Shown: piece after piece, positions 11,685 through 19,905 of the stretch
Layout: each line of letters starts with the position of its first letter
Position numbering within the stretch: the stretch's first letter is position 1
DNA from: Baffinella frigidus
Taxonomy: Eukaryota > Cryptophyceae > Cryptomonadales > Baffinellaceae
NCBI GenBank assembly: GCA_026770585.1
Contig: MU646751.1
Coordinates: 245,823-267,136, forward strand
Length of the DNA stretch: 21,314 nt
Reading direction: 5' to 3'
Notes under the pieces: generated by a model
Database searches by the model: none
Seen by the model: only the letters and a program-made list of their open reading frames with translations
Told to the model about the DNA's origin: nothing
Translations under genes and position numbers: made by a program

Positions 11685-11829
11685 TCATCTCGAAAGATAA
11701 CTGAATCAGCTCCTTTTCAATAGGAGGTTGAATAGGAGAAATTGGTTAGGGCGTAGTAAATTTAATTAGGCCTCCTAATTAAATAGAAAACGCTCGTTAT
11801 GGAACTGATTCAGTTATCTTTCGAGATGA
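11685..11829. mobile_element. TCATCTCGAAAGATAACTG-family MITE, orientation 1
   Basis: Ends TCATCTCGAAAGATAACTGA and complement; 145 bp. The interior is asymmetrical (TCAATAGGAGGTTGAATAGG, then TTTAATTAGGCCTCCTAATT). Confidence 0.88.
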
Positions 11830-11849
11830 AACCTATCCTGTAGCCCGCA

Positions 11850-12162
11850 CCACGCAAGAGCCTAGGGTTGAGCTGGTGAACTCTCTATTATGTGCACCAC
11901 GAATCCGTCACTTTGGGAGCAAGCTCACGGAAATTCCCCGCAATCCGCCAAAAGTCAAATATCCGAATTCGGCTATCGCCTCCACACAGAAATCTCATCT
12001 CGAAAGATAACTGAATCAGTTCCCTAATTAGCGGTTTCATTTAATTAGGAGCCCTAATTAAATTCAATATGCCCCAACTAATTTCTCCTATTCAACCTCC
12101 TATTGAAAAAGAACTGATTCAGTAATCTTCCGAGATGAACTCTGCTCAAGGCTCTTGCGTGG
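11850..12162. mobile_element. CCACGCAAGAGCCT-ended element hosting a nested MITE
   Basis: CCACGCAAGAGCCT at 11850-11863 and AGGCTCTTGCGTGG at 12149-12162 are perfectly complementary. The 144-bp element at 11995-12138 is nested inside. Without it the host would be about 170 bp. Confidence 0.75.
11995..12138. mobile_element. TCATCTCGAAAGATAACTG-family MITE, orientation 2
   Basis: Same ends and interior as 11685-11829, but the asymmetrical interior is reversed (ACCTCCTATTGAAAAAGAAC near the right end). The two copies thus inserted in opposite orientation about 165 bp apart. Confidence 0.88.
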
Positions 12163-12374
12163 AAGAGCCTGCCCACATGATGTATTTGAATTATCAATAT
12201 GAGCCTGCCGGGACGATCAGGAACCATTGATGGAACACACACACACCTTCGTTCGCTGACCTCGAGGAAGGGCCCTTGTTTCGAACCGGTGGTGGCGGCA
12301 GCAACGTACTCGAAACGGGAACGAAAAAAAGGTTCTCGACCAAAAATCTTGCCCTGGCTGGGAGACTCCCCCCC

Positions 12375-13004
12375 TCAGAATCTTGCCTCTAGCACCACCT
12401 CACACAATCCCTCTACGCAGAGCGGCTCCTGCGGCAACGCAGATCGGCTCTGGTCAAATGCTGCTGATCGGCTCTGGTCAAATGTTGCTCGGGGACTGCA
12501 CCCGTCGAAGCGCACGTCGAAGATTTTTGGGAGCTGCTTGGCCCGTTCGGCCTGCAAAGCCGCCTCCCTCCCCCTCTGCGAACGAGGGGAATCCGCGCGG
12601 TTCACAACCGCAGGCAGGAGAAAATATGGTGTAGGAGAAAGCCGCAAACAATGCGGGACCCCAGATGTCAGTTCCCTCGGTCGGGGATCCACCTCACTCT
12701 TCTCGTCCTTGCTAGCTGCCCTCCACGCTGCCCCGGCTCGAATCCGTCCCCGCCCCCCTGCCCCCTGCTGCCGCTCCCCGAGCGCGAACCGCCCAGACCA
12801 TTGACACACTGCGAGCCCTGCTGCTACCCCCCGCCGCCCAACCAATCCCCCGGGCCCTCCGCTGGCACCATTCACGCAGAATCCGACGAGCGCACGACGC
12901 GTTCCCCCCACGTCCAGCCCAGGATGAAGGACAGCCGTCCCGCCCGAGCAACACCCTGTCGCAGCGACCGCCACGAGGACCGTCAGGAGTACGTGACGCG
13001 GCAT
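12375..13004 (-). CDS. Hypothetical protein, possible signal peptide; may be spliced
   Basis: A 209-codon open frame from ATG at 13004. The N terminus MPRHVLLTVLVAVAATGCCS resembles a signal peptide. The middle is Gly/Arg/Ala-rich and may be intron or chance frame in GC-rich DNA. The C-terminal part (AERAKQLPKIFDVRFDG, then ATFDQSRSAAFDQSRSA) looks more protein-like. It follows a plausible acceptor (ggctttgcag), and CGG|gtgcag could be a donor. A 24-bp DNA duplication at about 12440-12485 makes the FDQSRSA repeat. I do not recognise the family. Competing frames are open on both strands, so real coding status is uncertain. Confidence 0.3.
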   Translation of the reverse strand: MPRHVLLTVLVAVAATGCCSGGTAVLHPGLDVGGTRRALVGFCVNGASGGPGGLVGRRGVAAGLAVCQWSGRFALGERQQGAGGRGRIRAGAAWRAASKDEKSEVDPRPRELTSGVPHCLRLSPTPYFLLPAVVNRADSPRSQRGREAALQAERAKQLPKIFDVRFDGCSPRATFDQSRSAAFDQSRSALPQEPLCVEGLCEVVLEARF

Positions 13005-13214
13005 CGCTGCCTGCCGCAGACCACCTCCTCCCGGAGAAAACCCCCCACCTAGCCCACCGTGTGGCGTAAATCCCCGAAGGATCTTTGATTTTGGTGTATC
13101 TGAAGGGTAGAAATTAGACAGTCGCCTATCTTAGCCTTCATGTATAGACTTAAGATACACTGAAGGGCAAGGTCCGTTAAGTCGGAGCTTGACCACGCCG
13201 TGGGGTCGCCGCAC

Positions 13215-13265
13215 CTCGCCCAGCGCCTTCCACAGCCCGCTCAGCAGGCACACGTGGCGCCGTGT
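13215..13265 (-). CDS. Candidate exon, unidentified (RRHVCLLSGLWKALGE)
   Basis: A 51-nt (17-codon) segment with acceptor ggtttccag and donor GGCGAG|gtgcgg, the donor type used by RUS exon 6. The peptide TRRHVCLLSGLWKALGE looks natural. The partner exon may be the open stretch at 13335-13530. No family is recognised. It could be a further upstream exon of the RUS gene or a separate gene. Confidence 0.4.
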
Positions 13266-13334
13266 CTGGAAACCTGTGCCTGTGGCGGGAAGCTCCTCCC
13301 GGGAGGACTCCCATCCCAGAGCAAAACCAGGTGA

Positions 13335-13530
13335 TCAGTTTGTTGTCGTGAGACGCGGGCGCGATGGCTCCCCCGAAGGCCATGCCGGCCGAGCCGGAGG
13401 ACAACCGGGGGATGTCACGGTGGGAGGAGGCAGTGTCGCCAGGCGGGCCTTCACAATGGGACGTCCCGTCGCAGTTCGGGTCGCCAATACAGAACAGCGA
13501 TGATATGAGTATGGGCGGGGTGTCGGCCAT
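13335..13530 (-). CDS. Candidate exon, unidentified (Cys-containing)
   Basis: The minus-strand frame contains SSLFCIGDPNCDGTSHCEG and AFGGAIAPASHDNKLITWF, which read like protein. Borders are unclear. The plus strand is also open here (NRGMSRWEEAVSPGG, SQFGSPIQNSDDMSMGG), so strand is undecided. Pieces related to its flank recur near 15150-15182 and 15283-15301. Confidence 0.3.
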
Positions 13531-13802
13531 CGCGGCGAAGCCGAGCAGACGGGGCGAGCGGAGCAGTCAGCGTGCGGGTGACGCGCACTTCCATGCTTCG
13601 AAGCCCAGGCCCGGCTCCACCCTCTGCACCCCGAGCGCAAACCCCAAAAGCCCCCCCGAGCCTACCCCGGCGGCAAACCCGATCCCACCCAGCCTACCGT
13701 GCGCACTGGCGCGGCGCTCAGCCCGGGACCCCACGACAGGAGAGGCGCGGAGCGCAGGACGTCCCCCATGCTCCGGATGGGCAGCATGGCAGGCGAGACC
13801 CT

Positions 13803-13997
13803 ACACCTTAAACCATAAACCATAAACCACAAACGATTAACCATAAACCATAAACCATAAACCCTGGACCATACGCCATACACCATAAACCCTGGACCAT
13901 AGACCATAAACCATAAAACCTAAACCCTGAACCCTAAGCCCCAAACCTTAAACCCGAAACCCTGAACCCTGAACCCTGAACCCTGAACCCTGAACCC
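13803..13997. repeat. CCATAAA / CCCTGAA telomere-like array
   Basis: 7-bp units AACCATA giving way to AACCCTG, about 25 units. Confidence 0.9.
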
Positions 13998-14136
13998 TTC
14001 CCTAGCTAGCACCAAACGCGCCTATTCCATTCACCCTCCTACCATACACCCTGAACACGTTATTGTGCATCGACTCTCCCTGCCTGATTCAGTACGGTGG
14101 CCTCCTGCTCCTTCTTCCCCAAAGAGGTCCTAGGCA

Positions 14137-14169
14137 GGTCCTAGGGCCCTACCGTAGGGCCCTAGGACC
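14137..14169. repeat. 33-nt perfect palindrome with CCTACCGTAGG-type core
   Basis: Sixteen-bp arms GGTCCTAGGGCCCTAC around one C. The same string forms the core of the elements at 9185, 9945 and 20250. It may be the remnant of such an element. Confidence 0.9.
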
Positions 14170-14446
14170 TACCGTAGTGCCCGGAGAGGGGGACGAATCC
14201 ATCCTGGTAGTCGTCTCTCCCAGCCCTCCACCTTGTCATCATACCCGAGAAACAAATCGATTTTTCTTCAAAAGTGGCCAATTTGTGGGGGGAAATTGTG
14301 GACTGACCGTATTTCCCGAATTCTAGCCAGTCGTTTTGCGTAGTCCTGGTAGTCGTCTCCCAGCTCCCCGCCTTCTGTTTCTAGTGCTACATGTACCTCA
14401 CTCGGGCTCACACCAAATTAGCGACATCAAATAGACTGAGGCAGGG

Positions 14447-14596
14447 CCACACAGCGGACTTCGAAGGGACTTCTAAGAACCCCTAAGTGATAAGACATAC
14501 GACCCTGCGGTAGGCAATCGCGTAGGGAAATAGGGGGGCTCCTACGGATACAGTAACGGAACGTTGATGCTTTATCCACCAAAAATCCCTTCGTAG
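14447..14596. mobile_element. CCACACAGCGG-family MITE, right end cut by another element
   Basis: CCACACAGCGGACTTCGAAG at the left pairs with ATCCCTTCGTA at the right. The expected GTCCGCTGTGTGG is replaced by the start of the 14597-14721 element at a TA. The core CCCTGCGGTAGGCAATCGCG is present. Confidence 0.75.
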
Positions 14597-14721
14597 CACG
14601 CCAGAGTGTTAGAGGGGGTTGAATTGTTCAAACCGTGTCAGGACACGGTTGTTGACTTTTGAAAACCACTGCCTTGAGAGGGAATTGACTTGTGACGACC
14701 CCTTCCAAGACTCTGGTGTGG
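14597..14721. mobile_element. CCACGCCAGA-family MITE
   Basis: Ends (G)CACGCCAGAG and CTCTGGTGTGG; 125 bp. The interior is nearly the same as 7193-7317 (TTGACTTTTGAAAAC, then CTGCCTT), with a perfect AACCGTGTC/GACACGGTT hairpin in the middle. Confidence 0.85.
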
Positions 14722-14734
14722 AGGCTCTCTGCGG

Positions 14735-14785
14735 TCGTGCTGTTTGGTGTTTGGTGTTTAGTGTTTAGTGTTTAGTGTTTAGTGT
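14735..14785. repeat. TGTTTAG / TGTTTGG array
   Basis: Seven short units GTGTTTA(G) of telomere-like type. Confidence 0.8.
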
Positions 14786-14851
14786 TGAAAACAACGGTGT
14801 TTTCCCTTTGTTATTTAGTCTCTTAGGTACCATCGCATCGTTCGCAACCTC

Positions 14852-15137
14852 CATAAACCCTAGACTCTCAAGCCTCCATAACCCCTAGACTCTCAACTTT
14901 AAACACCAACCCCTAAACCCCAAACTCTAAACCGTTGACTCTAACCCCTATCCCCTAAACTTTAAACCCTAGACTCTCAACTTTAAACACCAACCCCTAA
15001 ACCCTAGACTCTAAACCGTTGACTCGAACCCCTAACCCCTAAACTCTAAACCCTAGACTCTAGACTCTAAACCCTAAACCCTAAACCCTAAACCCTAAAC
15101 CCTAAACCCTAACCCCCATATCCTAAACCCCAGACTC
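14852..15137. repeat. CCCTAAA telomere-like array
   Basis: Degenerate units (CCCTAGACTCT, CCCCTAA) leading into about eight perfect AAACCCT units at 15064-15110. Higher-order repetition of a block of about 60-70 bp is visible at 14925-15060. Confidence 0.9.
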
Positions 15138-15369
15138 TTCCATAGCGCATCGTGAGCAGAGGGGGCGAGAGGAGCAGTCAGAATCTGTCCCGCTATCTGA
15201 GGCTCCCCACGCGGAAAGTAAGGGTGTATATGCTATTTTAGGCATCAAATGATGCTATCTTACGCCTTTTCACCAGGACAGAGACAGTGTCGCCAGGCGG
15301 CGACTCTGCCTTGCATGCTCGCATGCACTGATTGCATTCCACCTCCCTCATGCACTCAATGCATTCAAC

Positions 15370-15515
15370 CTCCCCTAGACTCTAAACCGTTGACTCTAAC
15401 CCCTAACCCCTATCTAAACCCTAGACCCTAAACCCTAAACCCTAAACCCTAAACCCTAAACCCTAAACCCTAAACCCTAAACCCTAAACCCCAAATCCTA
15501 AACCCCAGACCCTTC
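15370..15515. repeat. CCCTAAA telomere-like array
   Basis: About ten perfect AAACCCT units at 15415-15490. The edges match the 15020-15140 array (CTAAACCGTTGACTC, CCATAGCGCATCGTG), so the two arrays are duplicates. Confidence 0.92.
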
Positions 15516-15569
15516 CATAGCGCATCGTGCATTCAACCTCCCGGCGCAACCCCTCTCCGGCGCACTCGA

Positions 15570-15655
15570 CCCTATGCCCTAAACCCTGACCCCCAAACCC
15601 CAAACCCCAAACCCTCAACACTAAACCCCAAATACTAAACCCTAAACAATAAAGC
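15570..15655. repeat. CCCCAAA / CCCTAAA array
   Basis: Degenerate telomere-like units with AACACTAAA variants. Confidence 0.8.
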
Positions 15656-15979
15656 GCAGGGACGATGGGGGCCCTGGACGACTTCCCGCTCCCCTCTGGC
15701 GCGCTCCCGCTCCCCTTGTCGCACTAAACACTAAGCACTAAACCCTGACGCGCACCACGCCAGAGACTCAAGTCAACAACAGGGGGGGTGAGCAACGACA
15801 CGGGACCGCCGGCTGTTCGAGGGAAACTGACGCCTTATCCACGCCAGAGCTGGCGTCGTTGACTTGAGTATGAAGGGGATTTCCCCTGAACAATGGAACC
15901 CTCTGGCGTGGCAGGGACGATGGGGGCTCTCGACGACTTCCCGCTCCCCTCTGGCGCGCTCCCGCTCCCCTCATCGCAC
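15655..15979. repeat. 70-bp direct repeat flanking a MITE
   Basis: 15655-15722 and 15911-15979 match closely (GCAGGGACGATGGGGGC, GACGACTTCCCGCTCCCCTC, TGGCGCGCTCCCGCTCCCC). A third partial copy lies at 16195-16232. Confidence 0.88.
15755..15911. mobile_element. CCACGCCAGA-family MITE
   Basis: CCACGCCAGAGACTCAAGTC at the left. The right end CTCTGGCGTGG pairs with the terminus, and GACTTGAG (15861-15868) pairs with the subterminal part. An internal second CCACGCCAGAGCTGGCG at 15839 suggests a nested or duplicated end. Confidence 0.82.
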
Positions 15980-16400
15980 CTCGAACCCCCTTCGGCCTTC
16001 GACCCCGCCCAGGTCTAGCTCCACCTGACTCGGGTTGACTTTCACTCCGAAAGTTGACGGGGTTGCATCAACCCCGGAATTGACTTTCGGTCTCGTCAAA
16101 TTGGGAATTGACTTTCGGTCTCGTCAAATTGGGAATTGACTTTCGGTCTCGTCAAATTGACGAGACCAAATCGTGTGGGGCAGAGCTAGAAGGTGCTCCC
16201 CTCTGGCGCGCTCCCGCCGCCCTTGTCGCACCTTATCACATCTCGGGAGGAACCCCCTTCGGCCTTCAACCCCGCCCAGGTCCAACAGATTGGTGGCATT
16301 GAATAGACTGAGGCAGAAACTGAGACAAACAATTGGCACTTTGACCCCCCTTCGGCCTTCAACCCCTCCCAGGTCTACCTCGGCCTGACTCGGGTTGACT
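15979..16400. repeat. Tandemly repeated segment (CCTTCGGCCTTCAACCCC)
   Basis: Three related blocks start near 15985, 16252 and 16348, each continuing into CCCAGGTC(T/C) and, in two cases, CCTGACTCGGGTTGACT. I see no gene in them. Confidence 0.75.
16076..16167. repeat. Three 28-bp tandem repeats ending in a hairpin
   Basis: Unit beginning GGAATTGACTTTCGGTCTCG at 16076, 16104 and 16132. The last unit runs into a perfect hairpin GGTCTCGTCAA-A-TTGACGAGACC at 16145-16167. Confidence 0.95.
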
Positions 16401-16451
16401 GATCGTTTTCACACCAAAAGTTGACGGATGTGCGCCAAAACTCGCGAGCCT

Positions 16452-16637
16452 AGAAATAAGTGTTGTGAAGACAGAAATAGGTGTTGCGAAAATAGAAATA
16501 AGTGTTGCGAAAATAGAAGTAAGTGTTGCGAAAATAGAAATAAGGGTTGCGAAAATAGAAATAAGCGAAAATAGAAATAAGTGTTGCGAAAATATAAGTA
16601 AGTGTTGCGAAAATATAAAAATAAGTGTTGCGAAAAT
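16452..16637. repeat. 21-bp minisatellite, about nine copies
   Basis: Unit GAAATAAGTGTTGCGAAAAT plus A. The length is a multiple of three, so both strands stay open (AKIEISV on plus, RNTYFYF on minus). I do not call it coding. Confidence 0.92.
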
Positions 16638-16669
16638 CTACGAGGCGGTGGGCGGCGCGTCGCGGACTA

Positions 16670-16881
16670 CCACTCGAGGCTGGAAGAGGGGGTATTTTAA
16701 ATGTGAGGTTGTTAAATTGAGTACCAGTCACGGGCGTGCCTGGTCACGTAGCTCAAGTTATAACTTGAGCTACGTGACCAAATGCCCCTATTTGTATGAA
16801 AATTACTACACATTTATTTTCCCCCCTTCACTTGTAAAAGAATGACTGTTTTGAAATAGTCACAATTCTAGCATCGAGTGG
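16670..16881. mobile_element. CCACTCGAGGCT-family MITE, TA-flanked, with 40-bp perfect palindrome
   Basis: The ends CCACTCGAGGCTGGAA and TTCTAGCATCGAGTGG are flanked by TA (16668-16669, 16882-16883). Inside, 16741-16780 is a perfect palindrome (TGGTCACGTAGCTCAAGTTA and its complement), followed by GAAAATTACTACACAT. Relative of 18915-19094. Confidence 0.9.
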
Positions 16882-16883
16882 TA

Positions 16884-17357
16884 TTCTCCTGTCCCACGCC
16901 ATGTCACAAGTTGGGATTTCACACGCAACGTTTCGCGCTAAAAGAGTTTCTCGGTACAAAAAAAACATTGTAGCGCCCACGAAGGGCTCCAATTCCCAGC
17001 ACGTTTGGCGTGTTTCCCTGGTGAGAATCAGTTCCCCTGTCCCCTCGCGCACGAGAGCCCCCCGAAACCAGCCACCAACCCTCACGGCTTGGGCACATCG
17101 ACGATTTTCCATTTCCCGATGTCAAGGGGAATTGGAGCCGTTGAAGTCGGATTCCGACTTCAAACCCCTTGAAATTCCAAATCGAAATCATCGATTTGCC
17201 CAAGCACTATTCCCCTGTCCCACGCCATGTCACAAGTGGGGATTTCACACGCAACGTTTCGCGCTAAAAGTGTTTCGTGGTACAAAAAAACATTGCAGCG
17301 CCCACGAAGGGCTCCAATTCCCAACACGTTTGGCGTGTTTCCCTGGTGAGAATCAAG
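16884..17357. repeat. Duplicated 150-bp segment
   Basis: 16887-17032 and 17209-17352 are about 90 percent identical (CCACGCCATGTCACAAGT, CACACGCAACGTTTCGCGCT, AGCGCCCACGAAGGGCTCC). GCACGAGAGCCCCCCGAAAC after each copy belongs to the same unit. No gene is recognised. Confidence 0.88.
17087..17205. mobile_element. Inverted-repeat element, about 50-bp arms
   Basis: GCTTGGGCACATCGACGATT at the left pairs with the right end ...ATCATCGATTTGCCCAAGC. The centre is a perfect GAAGTCGGA-T-TCCGACTTC hairpin. It is absent from the second copy of the surrounding duplication. Confidence 0.85.
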
Positions 17358-17371
17358 TTTACCCGTAGATG

Positions 17372-17425
17372 GTGTAGTAAAATGAACATCCGACTTATGA
17401 CCTAAATGAAAATCCGACTTATGAC
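17372..17425. repeat. Two 24-bp tandem repeats
   Basis: AAATGAACATCCGACTTATG and AAATGAAAATCCGACTTATG, each ending in ACC. It lies in the second copy of the 16884-17357 duplication and is absent from the first. Confidence 0.85.
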
Positions 17426-17695
17426 CGCACGAGAGCCCCCCGAAACCGGGGGGGTGTCTGGTACCCCGGATTGCAAATGTTCTCACAAGATTAACTATAC
17501 TACACGCCAAAAAAATATCAAAGTCGTAAGAGAATTGAATGCAAGCGGAGGCAATAAGTGCAAGAACCACCTTATCTGGTACTAATTCTTGTTAGGAGAA
17601 GCTACCGGGAGACCGTGAAGGAGGGGGGGTACCTCTGAGATAGACGCGTGCCTCACTATCGCCCCTTGGCTGCGTATCGACTGAAACCCGAGGGT
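17425..17695. other. No recognised feature
   Basis: No repeat or coding segment that I can support. Confidence 0.4.
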
Positions 17696-17898
17696 TCCGG
17701 GGTTCAGGGTTTAGGGTTCAGGGTTTAGGGTTCAGGGTTTAGGGTGCAGGACCTACACTGCATGGTTTGGGGTTTCGTATCTACTGCACCCTGGACCCTG
17801 AACCGTACACCCTGAACCCTGAACCCTACACCCTAAACCCTGAACCCTAAACCCTGAACCCTAAACCCTACACCTTAAACCCTAAACCCTACACCCCA
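17695..17898. repeat. Head-to-head telomere-like arrays
   Basis: TTCAGGGTTTAGGG units at 17698-17745 are followed, after about 40 bp, by CCCTGAACCCTAAA units at 17787-17898. The G-rich strands point at each other. Confidence 0.88.
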
Positions 17899-17909
17899 TC
17901 CACCCATCC

Positions 17910-18245
17910 ATGCGCCCATCCCCGCCTTCTCGCAAACACCGCCGAGACCTGCATTCCCGAACCGTGTTCTCGCGGCGCATCCTCAGCGTGGTATGGTATT
18001 TTGGTACACGTGTGTTCTTTCGGTGTATGGAAAGTGTGGCTGAACGAGCCACCGTCTGCAGGGGGAAACACAAATCCCCACGGCGAAAATCGCACTCTAC
18101 CAGAGTGGTCCTACCCACTGACCTTAACCCCATCCATCCATCCATCCATCCATCCATCCATCCATCCATCTATACATGCGCTCATCTCCGTCTTCTCTCA
18201 AACACCGCCGAGACCTGCGTTCCGGAACCGTTTTGGCTTACCGGT
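17910..18245 (-). pseudogene. Repeated exon-like fragments of an unidentified gene
   Basis: 17927-17965 and 18191-18229 are copies. On the minus strand both read (acceptor gaatgcag or gaacgcag)|GTCTCGGCGGTGTTTG, encoding VSAVF(A/E)RRR. They occur beside units of the 72-bp minisatellite, just as RUS exon copies sit in duplicated intron DNA. No family is identified. Confidence 0.4.
18130..18170. repeat. (CATC)n microsatellite
   Basis: Ten CATC units; a shorter run is at 17896-17908. Confidence 0.95.
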
Positions 18246-18261
18246 GACACGTTCAGCACAC

Positions 18262-18606
18262 AATCCCCTGGGCGAAAATCGCCGTCTGCCAGGTTGGTTG
18301 GCTGAGCGTGTCACCGTCTGCAGGGAAACACAAAATCTTCTGGGCGAAAATCGCCCTCTGCCAGGTTGGTTGGCTGAACGTATCACCGTCTGCAGGGAAA
18401 TGCACAATCGCCTGGCCGACCCTCTGCCAGAGCGCTACCCTGCGATGGGGTGGCAGAACCGTGTTGGCTGAACGTGTCACCGTCTGCAGGGAAATGCACA
18501 ATCGCCTGGGCGAAAATCGCCCTCTACCAGGTTGGTTGGCTGAACGTGTGACTGCCTGCAGGGAAACGCGCAATCGCCTGGGCGAAAATCGCCCTCTTCC
18601 AAGCCC
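18262..18606. repeat. 72-bp minisatellite built on an exon-like unit
   Basis: Unit: TGGCTGAACGTGTCACCGTC, TGCAGGGAAATGCACAATCG, CCTGGGCGAAAATCGCCCTC, then TGCCAGGTTGGT. Four to five copies, one of them variant. Each contains a GGGCGA/TCGCCC hairpin. On the minus strand each has AG|AGGGCGATTTTCGCCC and CAGACG|gtgaca, so a 44-nt exon RAIFAQAIVHFPAD is possible. It resembles a HAT/TPR-type helix, but only weakly. Confidence 0.6.
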
Positions 18607-18685
18607 TTGGACGGGGTGGCAGCGCTCCGGGCGGAGATGCGTGACCAGGTGCGTCTGGTTCAATGGCTCCAAGAGTCGACCGTTG

Positions 18686-18709
18686 TGAGAGGGTCACGTG
18701 ACCCTCTCA
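18686..18709. repeat. 24-bp perfect palindrome
   Basis: TGAGAGGGTCAC immediately followed by its complement, with no loop. Confidence 0.95.
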
Positions 18710-18914
18710 GGGAAGGCATCCGTGGCTCCACATGTGGACCCGTTCTAAGGGGGTCGCGTTAGGACTGTCACGCCCGAAATTAGCACCGGCCTCTGATCGG
18801 GCGGTACACAACTTTACTACCGGCACGTCCCCAAGACACACTCGAAACGATACCAGAGTGGTCAAACTCTTGGACGGGGTCGCAGCGCTCCGGGCGGAGA
18901 TGCGCGATCTGGTA

Positions 18915-19094
18915 CCACTCCAGGCTGGACGAGGGAGTATTTTAAAAGTGGGGTTGTTGAATGTGTACCAGTCACTGACAGATTTCTGTCAGTACCGTGA
19001 CCAAACGCGACTGTTTGTGTGGAAATTACTACACATCTCCCCACTTGTAAAAGAATGACTGTTTTAAAATAGTCACGTTTCTAGCCTCGAGTGG
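18915..19094. mobile_element. CCACTCCAGGCT-family MITE, TA-flanked
   Basis: CCACTCCAGGCTGGA and CTAGCCTCGAGTGG ends with TA at 18913-18914 and 19095-19096. Shares TATTTTAAA.GT.GGTTGTT, GAAATTACTACACAT and AAAGAATGACTGTTTT with 16670-16881. It sits between two copies of the LDGVAALRAE segment. Confidence 0.9.
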
Positions 19095-19179
19095 TACCCT
19101 CTGACGGGCTGCGGGCGGAGATACGTGACCAGGTGCGGTTGATTCAAGATGACCACCCTCAAGAGTTTCCGGGTGGGGG

Positions 19180-19305
19180 CCACGCCAGAGGGCTCGGAAC
19201 ATCCACTTTTGACATGATTCCTGGGAGACCCCCAGGATACTTGAGGCAACGCCGCCACATCTGGCGTGGATGAGGCGTCGGTTTTCTTCGAGCCCTCTGG
19301 CGTGG
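19180..19305. mobile_element. CCACGCCAGA-family MITE
   Basis: CCACGCCAGAGGGCTCG and CGAGCCCTCTGGCGTGG are perfect 17-bp ends. The interior has a CCTGGGAGACCCCCAGG hairpin and a second CTGGCGTGG at 19261. Confidence 0.9.
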
Positions 19306-19312
19306 GAGGGTA

Positions 19313-19382
19313 GACGGGGTCCCAGCGGTGCGGGAGGAGATGCCCGCATCTCCATCTCATCCCGCACCGCTAGGACCCCGTC
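19313..19382. repeat. Fold-back of an exon-like segment
   Basis: GACGGGGTCCCAGCGGTGCG (19313 on) pairs with its copy ending at 19382; arms are about 30 bp. It is another copy of the DGVAALRAEM-coding repeat, present as an inverted duplicate. Confidence 0.85.
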
Positions 19383-19417
19383 GGGCGCGACCAGGTGCGT
19401 CTGATTTCCAGCTGTGT

Positions 19418-19553
19418 CTGAGTTTTATTCTGGCTCGTCCTAAAGGCTTTCTCGTCGCCCTTTTGTACTGGATTTATGCTCTGCTTTTCAGGACGAGCCA
19501 GATGCTTTTAAGGACGAGTCATGCTTTTCAGGACGAGCCAGAATAAAACTCAG
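19418..19553. mobile_element. Inverted-repeat element with tandem right arm
   Basis: 19418-19440 and 19531-19553 are perfect 23-bp complements (CTGAGTTTTATTCTGGCTCG...). The right side carries GCTTTTCAGGACGAGCCAGA nearly three times. The loop shares CCTTTTGTACTGGA with 6918 and 7672. Confidence 0.85.
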
Positions 19554-19633
19554 GCAGCGCTAAGGGTTTATGGTTGAGGTGCTTCTCTTCTTCTTTATCA
19601 CTCTCGATACATGCTTCGAGGTATAAAACACAT

Positions 19634-19760
19634 GTTATCCTCATTGTTGTCGTGGTGAAACACGTGCCGACTTGATATGAAACACGTGTCATCCTCATTG
19701 TTGTCTTGATGAAACACGTCATCCTCATTGTTGTCTTGATGAAACACTTGATATGACACA
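19634..19760. repeat. 30-bp minisatellite
   Basis: GTCATCCTCATTGTTGTCTT followed by GATGAAACAC, three to four copies, the last ones interrupted. Confidence 0.88.
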
Positions 19761-19854
19761 CGTGTTGTCTTGCACACATGTTGTCGTGTTTCATACAACT
19801 TGAAGCCCACGCAGTATAAAATATCCTGGGACCACCTCATATCGTCCTGATTTT

Positions 19855-19905
19855 CGGGTTGAAGGTTGAGGGATTAGGGTTGAGAGTTTAGGATTTGGGG
19901 TGGGA
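19855..19905. repeat. Degenerate telomere-like tract
   Basis: GGTTGAGGGATTAGGGTTGA and similar units. Confidence 0.7.

Larger units (their letters stand above)
18604..19135 (+). pseudogene. Repeated exon-like segments (LDGVAALRAEMRDQ)
   Basis: 18608-18649 encodes LDGVAALRAEMRDQ, then donor gtgcgt. 18868-18912 has LLDGVAALRAEMRDL. 19097-19131 has SDGLRAEIRDQ and gtgcgg. The first and third keep CAG|gtgcg(t/g)(c/t)tg. The peptide could form a coiled coil. The strand is inferred from the donor; the family is unknown. Confidence 0.4.

Noticed and set aside
16465-16845. Coding repeat protein (AKIEISV...)
   Set aside because: The 21-bp unit keeps every frame phase, both strands are equally open, and the frame runs into a transposon.
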